Shown: in pieces, positions 1 to 9,400 of the stretch
Layout: the number at the start of each line of letters is the position of its first letter
Numbering within the stretch: the first letter of the stretch is position 1
Assembly (NCBI RefSeq): GCF_938010505.1
Contig: NZ_CALLVP010000009.1
Location: forward strand, 1-14,452
From: an uncultured Veillonella sp.
Lineage (GTDB): Bacteria > Bacillota > Negativicutes > Veillonellales > Veillonellaceae
Reading direction: 5' to 3'
Length of the DNA: 14,452 nucleotides
Position numbers and translations under genes: made by a program
The notes under the pieces: model-generated
The model's database searches: none
Seen by the model: only the letters and a program-made list of their open reading frames with translations
What the model was told of the DNA's origin: nothing

Positions 1-208
1 TACATTTGACAAAATGGATGATATTACATTACCACCGAATGAACTATTTACTGGCGACAAGCCTGTAATTTTACCTAAAATGGGGACAAATTATTCAACA
101 GATACATCGATATGTATAAAGCATAGTGATCCATTTCCATTTAATTTATTATCAATAACTCGCATAGTTGAAATTGGCGGAGGATTAAGAGATGTTCCGG
201 GACTATAA
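1..208 (+). CDS. 3' end of a phage tail structural protein, probable tail tubular protein B (nozzle)
   Basis: The reading frame is open from the first base (first full codon at 2) to the stop at 206-208, so this is the C-terminal part of a gene that starts outside the window; the ATG at 14 has no obvious ribosome binding site and is probably an internal Met. About 68 residues are visible. They end in a stretch around HSDPFPFNLLSITRIVEIGG, which looks like a C-terminal beta-strand pair of a tail tube or nozzle protein. The identity rests mainly on order: in T7-like phages tail tubular protein B (gp12) sits directly before gp13, gp14, gp15 and gp16, and all four counterparts follow here. It overlaps the next gene by 17 bases, which suggests translational coupling. 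Another structural protein remains possible because most of the gene is missing. Confidence 0.55.
   Translation, partial: TFDKMDDITLPPNELFTGDKPVILPKMGTNYSTDTSICIKHSDPFPFNLLSITRIVEIGGGLRDVPGL
179..183 (+). promoter_or_regulatory. Ribosome binding site for the gp13-like gene
   Basis: GGAGG lies 8 bases before the ATG at 192, inside the end of the upstream gene. It supports 192 as the true start and a 17-base gene overlap. Confidence 0.7.
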
Positions 209-701
209 AATTGACGAAATTGAGCCTACACGGCGAGATAAATTAATTCATGACCTAGAAGTCAACCTAAGGGCGATAGATTCCATAGAAGTCAAAGAGG
301 TGAATCGTTTATATCCTTTCAAGGATTTCTGTTCCGAGATTTGTAAATCTGATTATGATAGCCATGTCGTTGTAGAAGACGATGTGGCTATTTGCGTATA
401 TGGGATTGCAAAAGAACCAGTTAACGGAATGTATGTGATTTATTTTCTAGGCAATAAAGTATTAGAAAACGATATGCGATGGCAGATGCGTTTTATCAAA
501 TTAAGCAATCAAGTTATTGCTGAATGGTTAGAAACTCGTGAATGGCTATTTAATTACGTTCACACAACTAATATTAAAACAAAGCGATGGCTCGAATCGA
601 TTGGGGCCGTTATTCATCCAACTGTAAAAGTTGGCGATTTAGAATTATTCACTCTCAAGAAGGAGGACTTTATATGTGCTTACCCGCAGCGGCAATCTTA
701 A
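192..701 (+). CDS. T7 gp13-like internal virion protein with a GNAT acetyltransferase-like fold
   Basis: This 169-residue protein sits between the tail tube gene and the gp14-like gene, the position of gp13 in T7-like phages. Its pattern fits the gp13/DUF2833 family of divergent GNAT-like proteins: an N-terminal helical part, central strands (about residues 60-86, with YVIYFLGNK), and a C-terminal segment HTTNIKTKRWLESIGA at residues 124-139. In GNAT-like folds such a segment is the helix carrying N..S/T..W-L...G and is followed by the last strands. No clear acetyl-CoA pyrophosphate loop (Q/RxxGxG/A) is visible, so an enzymatic role is doubtful and a structural or assembly role is more likely. 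T7 gp13 is a minor internal protein needed for assembly of infectious particles. The last 28 bases overlap the next gene in another frame. The family call is from pattern recognition only. Confidence 0.6.
   Translation: MFRDYKIDEIEPTRRDKLIHDLEVNLRAIDSIEVKEVNRLYPFKDFCSEICKSDYDSHVVVEDDVAICVYGIAKEPVNGMYVIYFLGNKVLENDMRWQMRFIKLSNQVIAEWLETREWLFNYVHTTNIKTKRWLESIGAVIHPTVKVGDLELFTLKKEDFICAYPQRQS
661..666 (+). promoter_or_regulatory. Ribosome binding site that fixes the gp14-like start at 674
   Basis: A full AGGAGG lies 7 bases before the ATG at 674. The frame also has an ATG at 587, but that one lacks a Shine-Dalgarno sequence and lies deep inside the upstream gene. The site therefore decides for the shorter 198-residue protein. 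Confidence 0.85.
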
Positions 702-1270
702 CCGCAGTCAGCACCGGAGTAGGACTGATTGCGCAAAATCAACAAACCAAAGCGCAAGTTTCGATGTACAACGCTCAAGCACAAGCGGCAGAAGCTAATA
801 AGCGAATATCTGACCGTAAGCAAGAGCAAATTGCCATGCAACAGTTGCAAGAACGGGACAAGATGGATAATCGCATGCGCCTTGTAGCTGGAACGAATGC
901 GGCAGAAGCAGGGGCCGGTGGGTTGCAAATGGCAGGATCCCCATTACAGTTAATGGCATCCAGTTACGATGAATACAACAAAGACATCTATAATTGGGAA
1001 CAGAATAAAAACAATGCCATTTACAACGAATATTTGAATGGTATGAACTATCAGAATGAAGCTAATGCTGCACGTGCTTCCGCTAAGAATGCTCGACGTC
1101 AAGGCAATTTAGCAATGGTAGGCAGTATTCTTGGCGCCGCATCATCTATGTATAGTCTCAAACAGCAATATGCAGGAGGCAAGATGAAGACTACATATGG
1201 TGGTGACCCTGTGGGGTATACAGATAGGGGGCCGGTAGTGACTGTTAAACGTGATTACAAAATGAGGTAG
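674..1270 (+). CDS. T7 gp14-like internal virion protein (ejection protein B)
   Basis: The protein has 198 residues from the ATG at 674, almost exactly the length of T7 gp14 (196). It begins MCLPAAAILTAVSTG, resembling the Met-Cys-hydrophobic start of T7 gp14. Residues 4-20 are hydrophobic. They are followed by a long Gln/Ala-rich helical part (about 22-145) typical of coiled-coil virion proteins, a second hydrophobic stretch at about 146-160 (LAMVGSILGAASSMY), and a short basic tail. In T7, gp14 is ejected into the outer membrane and forms the outermost part of the DNA translocation channel; the two hydrophobic stretches fit a membrane-inserting role. It overlaps the gp13-like gene by 28 bases and is separated from the gp15-like gene by 3 bases, so all are probably translated from one message. 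Starting at 587 would add 29 residues encoded antiparsimoniously within the upstream gene. Confidence 0.75.
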   Translation: MCLPAAAILTAVSTGVGLIAQNQQTKAQVSMYNAQAQAAEANKRISDRKQEQIAMQQLQERDKMDNRMRLVAGTNAAEAGAGGLQMAGSPLQLMASSYDEYNKDIYNWEQNKNNAIYNEYLNGMNYQNEANAARASAKNARRQGNLAMVGSILGAASSMYSLKQQYAGGKMKTTYGGDPVGYTDRGPVVTVKRDYKMR

Positions 1271-1273
1271 GAT

Positions 1274-3484
1274 ATGAAATTTGTTAATTATGATCCAGCT
1301 CAAAAATTAAATACAATCCAAGGTGGCACACAAGCTAGCGGGAATGAAATGGCATATGGCGGTAATCAACAAGGATTGTCAAATTTAGGCAAAGCGATTG
1401 GTGATTTAGGTTCGACTATGCTACAAATCCAAAAACAAAAAGAATTGGTAGATGTAGTAAATGCGGCTAATGAATATACAGAAGCCATGAATCAGGCTAT
1501 GTATGACCCTGAAAATGGTCTTATGAACCGTAAAGGAGAAAATGCATTAAATATTCCTACTGATTACAGCGAGATTGAATCTGTCAAACGAAATGGGATT
1601 CTTAGAAAATATCATTTTAAGATGACAGATTCGATTAATGCATTTAACAAAATTGTTGATAACGACAGAATAAATACAATTAATACAATTAATCGATATG
1701 TTCGTGGCCAATATGAGGATAGTGCCATGAAGGCGTTGAATATGAGCATTCAAAACATCGCTAATAACGGTGTTGTAAACAGCAATCCTGATTCATTTGG
1801 ACAAACTATGCAACAAATAAGCGGTAGCGTTCATGTTCAACTTGCTAATCTTGGATATGACGATAATACGATTAATCTTCAAGTTAAAAAGGCGCAGCAA
1901 GATACTGCAGTTACCATGATTGAAAAGAAAATTTCTGATGATGATTTAGACGGTGCAAATAAGATGATTAATGCCGCCGCCGAATCTGGGCTGATTGATG
2001 AAAAGGAAATTATGGGGTATCGTCAAAAAGTACGTAATGCATCAATGGTATTAGCGACATCTGATGATAGTAAGATTGATAGTATTATTGGTGAGTTTGA
2101 CCCTAATGACCCTGATTTGCTAGCTAAAGTTACCGATAAGTTGTTTAGTAGTGGATTCGGCAAGGTAGCTGGTGCTAGTGCATCCAATGCGACTGTGCAA
2201 GATGTTATGAATGCTGTAATGGGGCAAGAAAGCGGCGGCAATGCTAGTGCGGTTAATGGTCGAACTGGTGCATATGGTTTATTTCAAATCATGCCTGACA
2301 ACTGGCCAGAGTGGTCAAAAGAGGCTGGACTTGCTGGTGCTGATATGTCAGACCCAGAGGCACAAAAGAAAGTGGCTGCATTCAAACTTGGTCAATATGT
2401 ACAACGTTATGGTGTAGAGGGTGCGCTTGTTGCTTGGTATGCTGGCGAGGCAAATGGTGAGCGTTGGAGAGATGGTGCGCCTGATGCAATAGATGGAAAT
2501 GGCGGTCATTATTCATGGGATGCACCGCAAGGTAATGGTGATGAGCCTAGTGTTCGTCAATATATGCAAGAAACAAAAGCTAGATTGCTTGGTGATGGTA
2601 AAGCCCAAGAGGAAACACCAGCTGAAGCACAAAAGCGTAAGGACATGATTCGACGAAACGTAGCGACACGGTTAGAAGTGATGGCTAAACGCAAAGCACA
2701 AATTCTTGAAAACCAAAAAGTAGAGATTGAGCAACGTGTAGCAGCGGCGGTAAAGAATGGCGCTACTGATGTTGAAGTATTGAAGATGCGACAAGATTAT
2801 GCAGAAACACATTCTGAATATCAACGAGCAATGCAAGGACAGTTAAACCAAGCACAGATTTCTGCAAATAAAGCTGCCGCAAAAGCATTGCAAGCAAAAG
2901 AGGCTAATGTATTAGCAGTTAAGACTGCTATTTCTAATGGACAGTTTAAAAGCATGGATGATTTAAACAACTTCATGGGGCAAATGGGTGTGTACTTCAC
3001 ACCGCCACAACTAGCACAAATCAACCATGAATTTGATGAATATTCAAATGGTACTGGAAAGTATTCCCCTGAAATGTCAGGGATGAAAAGTAGCATAGAA
3101 AATTTAGCTGGTAGAAAAATAGATGGTGTTGAATGGCAAGGTGTATCAACCGCAGTTTATCCTAAAGTACAAGAGTTTAGGAAACAACACGGCTATGATC
3201 CATCACCAGCACAACTAGCACAATGGGGTGCTGATGCGGTAGCAGAACAAACAATCGCATCTACAGAAACTGGTAAATATTGGGGTGTAGGTAAACGTGC
3301 TAACTTCTTTGGTGGTAGAGGGGCTGCATTATCTTATACTGATGCGCAATTAGCATCACAAGGTATGTATGGTTTATACAACACAACTGGTGCAGATGGT
3401 CAGCCATACTACGTTTATAAAGATGCTAGGGGCGAAGAATACACCATTACACCAGAACAATTAGCTGAAAGGTTAGGTCAATAA
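1274..3484 (+). CDS. gp15-like internal virion protein carrying a lytic transglycosylase domain
   Basis: This 736-residue protein takes the place of T7 gp15 (747 residues), which forms part of the periplasmic DNA-ejection tube. Residues 30-300 are mostly helical and Gln/Asn/Ala-rich, as in many phage ejection proteins. At about 307-400 there is a soluble lytic transglycosylase (SLT, goose-lysozyme-like) domain. The likely catalytic Glu is E319 in QESGGN, followed by GAYGLFQIMP (332-341) and AWYAGE (387-392), the usual ES-x-GN, GL-x-Q and AYNAG-type motifs. It would cut peptidoglycan so the DNA channel can cross the wall. Residues 440-560 are strongly helical and charged; the C-terminus (about 640-736) is more globular. 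In T7 this domain is at the N-terminus of gp16, so its location here is unusual. Start: GAGG at 1264-1267, 6 bases before the ATG. The stop codon shares a base with the next start (TAATG). Confidence 0.8.
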   Translation: MKFVNYDPAQKLNTIQGGTQASGNEMAYGGNQQGLSNLGKAIGDLGSTMLQIQKQKELVDVVNAANEYTEAMNQAMYDPENGLMNRKGENALNIPTDYSEIESVKRNGILRKYHFKMTDSINAFNKIVDNDRINTINTINRYVRGQYEDSAMKALNMSIQNIANNGVVNSNPDSFGQTMQQISGSVHVQLANLGYDDNTINLQVKKAQQDTAVTMIEKKISDDDLDGANKMINAAAESGLIDEKEIMGYRQKVRNASMVLATSDDSKIDSIIGEFDPNDPDLLAKVTDKLFSSGFGKVAGASASNATVQDVMNAVMGQESGGNASAVNGRTGAYGLFQIMPDNWPEWSKEAGLAGADMSDPEAQKKVAAFKLGQYVQRYGVEGALVAWYAGEANGERWRDGAPDAIDGNGGHYSWDAPQGNGDEPSVRQYMQETKARLLGDGKAQEETPAEAQKRKDMIRRNVATRLEVMAKRKAQILENQKVEIEQRVAAAVKNGATDVEVLKMRQDYAETHSEYQRAMQGQLNQAQISANKAAAKALQAKEANVLAVKTAISNGQFKSMDDLNNFMGQMGVYFTPPQLAQINHEFDEYSNGTGKYSPEMSGMKSSIENLAGRKIDGVEWQGVSTAVYPKVQEFRKQHGYDPSPAQLAQWGADAVAEQTIASTETGKYWGVGKRANFFGGRGAALSYTDAQLASQGMYGLYNTTGADGQPYYVYKDARGEEYTITPEQLAERLGQ
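2192..2473 (+). other. SLT lytic transglycosylase domain inside the gp15-like gene
   Basis: This covers residues 307-400. Catalytic Glu candidate E319, then GLFQIMP (335-341) and AWYAGE (387-392). Counted GC in 60-base lines is 53% at 2221-2280 and 50% at 2461-2520, against 38% at 1681-1740 upstream in the same gene, consistent with a separately acquired module. Confidence 0.8.
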
Positions 3485-6400
3485 TGAATAAGATTACACC
3501 TGAACAAGCGACAAAGGGTACATTTGGAATTAAATCTAATGCAAATGTAGGTTTTGTTGGTGGTGTTCAACAAGAAGTAACAGACAATTCATATAGTAAA
3601 GCTATAGGTAACGCAGTTAGTGGTATTAGTGATTGGGTAACGAAAGACCCATCAACCGCTACAGTCGATGTAAATGCAATGAACGCATTAACACAAACTG
3701 ATGTTACACCGCAACAAAGCGAGAACTTTGTAAATAAAGCTAGCGAAATATTACAACCGGCCATGCATCGTGCTGAACAAATCTATCTATGGAATAAAGA
3801 AGATTGGAGCCGGTCTGCTATTGATAGTGGTGAAAAGCTAGGCATTAATCCAGATTTAATTATGGCAAGTGGACAAGAAGGTATCAGACGTGCTGAATTG
3901 GCTGCTGCACAATTGGATAGAGGGAAAACTATTCAAGAGATCCGTGATATGTATCCGGAACTTAATAACATAAATTATAAAAGTTCTGCTGAAGCTATTA
4001 CTGCATTACGCAATCTTGAATCCATCAATAATACTCATGGGGTATTCGATGCGGTACAACAGAATGTTTGGTCTATGAACGATCAAATCTTGCGCGCACA
4101 AGCCGGTTATAAATTATCTCAAGAAAATGACCCTAATAAGATTGCTGAATTAACAGCTGAAATTGATCGTTTAGATAATAATTTATCAAAATATAGACAA
4201 TCCGATGGCAGTAGTATTTTAGAAGCTGTGATTGGAGAAACTGCAGCGCAAGGGTATATGATGGCTGTACATGCTATCAAAGGGTCAAATCGTGCTGCAG
4301 AAGGTATGGCGTTAGGTGCAGCTACTGGTGCTGCTGCTACTGCGCCAGTAGGGGGTGAGGGTGCTATTCCGGGTGCATTAGTTGGTTTGAATACTGGCAT
4401 ACAAGTAGGTATGGCAGAACAAATGTATCAAATGTCATTCGGAAGCAAGTACCTAGAATTAATCAATAAAAAAGATAGTAACGGCAATCGTATATATTCT
4501 GATGACGAAGCAAAAAAATACGCTATGTCTTTTGCGGCAGTTGATGCAGGTATTGAATTTGTAGCGACTCGTGCTATTGGTAAAGCAGCATCTAAAATAG
4601 CTCCTAAGTCTGCACTTGCTAATGCAGTTTCAAGAGGGACTACTAATGCAGCTGAGACATTTAATCGTGGTATTGGTGTTACTGCTGCACAGGTGGCCAA
4701 GAGTTCTATTAAGGCTGGCGCTCCAGAACTATTTGAGGAAGGCCTACAAGACGTTAATGAAAAGTTGCAGCATAATTTGTGGCGTAAATCGAATGATCAA
4801 GAGGGTCCATATTCTGCAGGTGATATGTTCGTAGGTGCCGGTGAGGCCATGTGGCAAGCACTACCAGCGGTAGTTGGTTTCGGTGTAATTGGTGGCGGCA
4901 TTAGTGGTGTTCGTACAATGAAAGCTTTTAAAGACTTTCAAAAGTTATCACCAGAAGAACAACATATGGCTGTTATGGAAGAGCAAAACCGTAACGGTCA
5001 TGTTATCATGCAGAACCTTAAAAACGATGCTGCAGTTAATAATTTGGCAAAAGAAAACCCTGAGTTATACGGAAAAATCGTACAAGCTCAGGGGGATAAT
5101 ATAGGCGTATCTACCGCTTATGTTAATGTCAATGAAATGGCTGAAACCGAAGAAGGTCAAGCGGCTATTCGTAATATGGTAGATGCAGGATTGGTAACAC
5201 AAGAGGATGTATCCAAGGCAATTACTGCCGACGCTCCAATCGAAATACCTATCGGGTCCTATGCTCAATTAAGCGGTGGTTTATCGGAAGAAACAGTTAA
5301 GGCATTGGAAGAATCTTCTTACTTTACACGTGGTGGATTATCCATGAAAACTCTTGAGCGTGCAAAAGAAGAAGTGCATGCTATGAAAGACCTTGTTAAA
5401 GATGATACTGAAAAACGTGCAGAGCGTGTTAAGAATGATATTATTCGTTCCTACTTTGATGAAACATCTGACATAGATAAGGAAATGCTTGATGTGGTTC
5501 TTGCTGATCCAACACACATTAAACAAACATTTAACAATGTGTATAAGGAATTAACCGAGCAATACAGGGAACAATATACAAGCGATTTCGATGCTATGGA
5601 TTCAGATTTAGAGGCGGCACGCACTAGCGGTGTAAATCCTACATGGTTAGGCGAAAACAAGCCACCACGTTCTAATTCAGAGCGTAGACGAATGGCGTAT
5701 CAATCTAGTCTTGCTCGTACGCAAAGTGCATTAGCTGATAATCCTGAAGCACTTAATCAAGCAGGAGCCCATTATGCTGATATGGAGCATACACTTAAAC
5801 AGATTGAATCGCTAGAATCTATGCGAGATAAGCTGTTTGAACTTGCAGATAATGATATCGCTTTACGTATGCAACTATCTAAATCTGGTTATGAAGTATA
5901 TCAATCACTTAAATCCATAATGAGTGATGAAACTGTAGACCGTAAACAACGTGATACGGCGGAAGCTAATGCATTACTTATGGCCCAACATGCTGATGTT
6001 ATGGCAGATATTATGCGACGGGCAGGACGTGGTAACTATACCGCCATGGATTATTTCAATACTGTTCGTGTACAAATGAACGGTGGTACATATAATAATG
6101 GGTATGCACAACCATTACAAATGCAGCAAAAAATAGAAACGGATATAAAGAATTGGGGACAAGTAGTTGATGATCAATTGAGTGGAAAACAAATTAATCG
6201 AACTGTTCAAATAATGGATTCTCCACTCGTATTACAAATGTTAGGATTTGACGGCGATGTCATGATTGATCCGAGCATAATTCATAAAGTAATTACTGGG
6301 AAACACGCTAATCAAATATCAATTGATGACATTAAATTATTACCTAAAAAAATAGCAAATCCAGTTGCTGTATTTAAAAATTATAATGGGCGTTCACAAA

Positions 6401-9400
6401 AAGTAGTTCCTGATGAAGCAATCCTTGTATTAGATATGTATGCTAAAAACGGCAACCCAAATATAAATGCAAGCGGTGAGAACATCCAAGTTGTTATTAC
6501 ATTTACTAAAACTGCTAATGGAACGAATATAAATAAAATTAAAACCATTACTCCAAGACGTAATATTAATTGGTATAATCAACAAATCGCAAATGGCAAC
6601 TTGTTATATGCGAATACAAAAAAAATAAACCGTCTAGTAACGGGTAGCAGGCAACAAATGGCCCAACCGGTTACTAAACAGTTTATTATTAACAATAGTA
6701 TACCAAACGAAAAAGATTTAGACAAGCTCCGAAAACAATATAATTATCAATACTATCAATCTGCATGGCATGGTTCACCACATAATTTTGATGAGTTTGA
6801 TTTAGGCGCTATCGGTAGTGGTGAAGGAAATCAAGTTCATGGTTGGGGTTTATATTTTGCTAAAGATAAAAAAGTATCTGATTTATATAGGAGTGAACTA
6901 TCTTTAATTCATGGTGTTGATAAAGGCACATTGTTTAAAGTTGATATACCAGATACTAAAACAATGATTGATGAGCAACAATCGTTAAATGTTTTAAGTA
7001 AAGAAACGAAAGAAAATTTAAACGCAGCAATTAATGCTTTGCCAGAACAAGAAAAAGAAGTATTTATCAATGAATATACAAATAGTCCTTTGTTTAACCA
7101 TTATGCTAAAAAAGAAATTGATGAGTTAGATAGTAAGTTTAATCAACTAGATGATGAATACCGTTTACTCAAAGATAAATACCTTGATGAATTTCTTAAA
7201 GAAGATCTTAACACGATTACACAAAGAAACCTAAATAGATTGTCCGAAAAATACAATATCGATTTAAATGCATTAAAAGAAAACCCAAATACTATAAAAG
7301 ATATAAAAAATCAACTGGATACCATGTGGTTTAATGCTTTGGTAGAACTTGGTACGACTAAAGAAAAATATAGGGAGAGCTATTGGGGTAAGTATAAAAA
7401 AGATTTTTCTGCACTATTAAATGATAGTGGTATAAATGGTAGAGATTTTTATCTGGCATTATCAAAAGCGCTAGGTAGTGCAAAGCAAGCGTCAGTACAT
7501 CTTAATGAGTATGGTGTCAAAGGTATTACTTATATTGGTGCGCAAGATGGACGATGCTATGTAGTGTTTAATGACAAGGCTATTAAAGTAATTCAAAAAT
7601 ACAATCAATCTATTAATGGCATGACGCAAATTAATAGTCCTACTGACCGCCTTATTCAAATCTTCAAAACGGCTGACCGGTCAACATTCCTACATGAAAT
7701 GGGACACGTATTCTTTGACGACATTAAGAACCTAGCTGAAATGGAAAACGCCCCAGAGCAACTTGTTCTAGATTGGAACAAGTTGAAAGAGTGGTCTGAA
7801 TGGGATGATGCGAAAGGTGCTGACAATACAAAGGCACATGAAAAGTTCGCTCGTGGATGGGAAGCATACCTTCGTGAAGGTAACGCACCTACTAAAGGAT
7901 TGCAACGTGTATTCCGAATGTTCTCTAAATGGCTAACCCGTATCTATCGTGCGGTGACACGACTAGGCGGATTGCCACCGAAGGAAATTCAAGACATCAT
8001 GGCGCGTATGATCGCTACCCAAGAAGATATAGACGCCTACACAAAAGAACAGGCACTTGAACAATTTGAATCTAGCAAGTTATTTAAACAGCTCGATGAA
8101 GCCGAACAAGCAAAGGTTCAAAGCCATATTGCCGACGTCGGGGAAATGGCGAAAGAGCGTGTTATGAAACGGTATATGAAGGAATTGGAAAGTCGCCCAA
8201 TCAAAGAATGGAACGATGAAAAAGATTCCATTCAAGCCGATATTGAAAAGCGTTTGATGGAACAGTACCCAATCTACAAAGACCATCAACGCTATAATGC
8301 ATTTGGTAAAGATGCATTAGCCAATACTCGATATGGTATGCTAAAAGAATTAGAAGCTGCTGAACGTGAGCAAACTGGATTTACGTTTGACGAAGCTATT
8401 AATCAGGCTATGGAATCTGCCGAGCAGACATTCATTGAAGATAACCATATTGGTAAATCTAATATAGAAATTGCTGAAGAATGGCTATTATCTTCAGACG
8501 GTCAAATGAAGTTAACTGAAGAGGAAACAAAAATCATCAAGTCACAAACCAATCGTGACCTTGCTAAAAACTGGGAACTACTCGATAAGTTAAATCGACT
8601 TGAGCCTAATTCAGAAACAATCGAATCTGAGTTAGAACCAATCGAAAAACAAATTGTTGATGATAACAAAAAGGTAGCTAAAGAATTAGGCGCTGTGTCA
8701 AAAGAACTCGATTCCGCACAAGATCGTATTGAAAAGCTAAAAGCACAATTACAAGAACGTATTAATAATGTACGTGCTATTCGTGATAGTGGTGTAGGTG
8801 TGATTAGTGATTATATGAACCGTGCTAGGCAGGAATTAGGCGATTTGACCTTATCCCAAGCTAGTCAATATAAGAAATATCAAAACCAAGCTATTCGTGA
8901 AGGTAAGCGTGCTGATAGGGCATTGGCGGTCAATAAACTGGAAGAGGCACTACAAGCTAAACAATTACAACTCTTAAATCAAGCGAGAGCTCGTGTTGCG
9001 TTTGACAATGCACTCCGGATTAAAAAATTAAGAACTAAACTGCTTGATAACCTCAATAGAATGACACGTCCTAAAAATCCGATTGCTATTGAGCCTAACA
9101 TGAGATACTTCTATGCTCATATGGCTTATGAAATGGGGCTTACCAAGTATGACGGACTAGAACCAGTAGACGGCTTTAATATGAATGCGGTAATTAATGC
9201 ATTAGATCCTGATGCGGATTTACTAAATGTAGAAACATCATTTAGATTTGATAATTGGATTATTCAAATATTTAATAGCGAAGTGCCGTTAGCATTCAAA
9301 AATCTAACTGTATCGCAATTAAATTCCTTAGAAGAATTAATGACGGGGATTTATAAAAGTGGTAAGCGTGATTATGATGGGGTTAGTTTAAAAAATAATA

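Noticed and set aside
587..673. Upstream extension of the gp14-like protein from an ATG at 587.
   Set aside because: There is no ribosome binding site at 587 and the stretch lies inside the gp13-like gene. AGGAGG before 674 and the match to the T7 gp14 start and length favour 674.
1670..1696. Short tandem repeat, ATACAATTA twice, within the gp15-like gene.
   Set aside because: Only two short copies, in frame and coding for INTINT; too small to call a repeat element.
4119..4700. Two minus-strand open frames of about 90 codons (4119-4400 and 4428-4700).
   Set aside because: They are antisense to the Ala/Gly-rich part of the giant protein; their Ala/Pro/Val-rich products mirror that composition and look like shadows.
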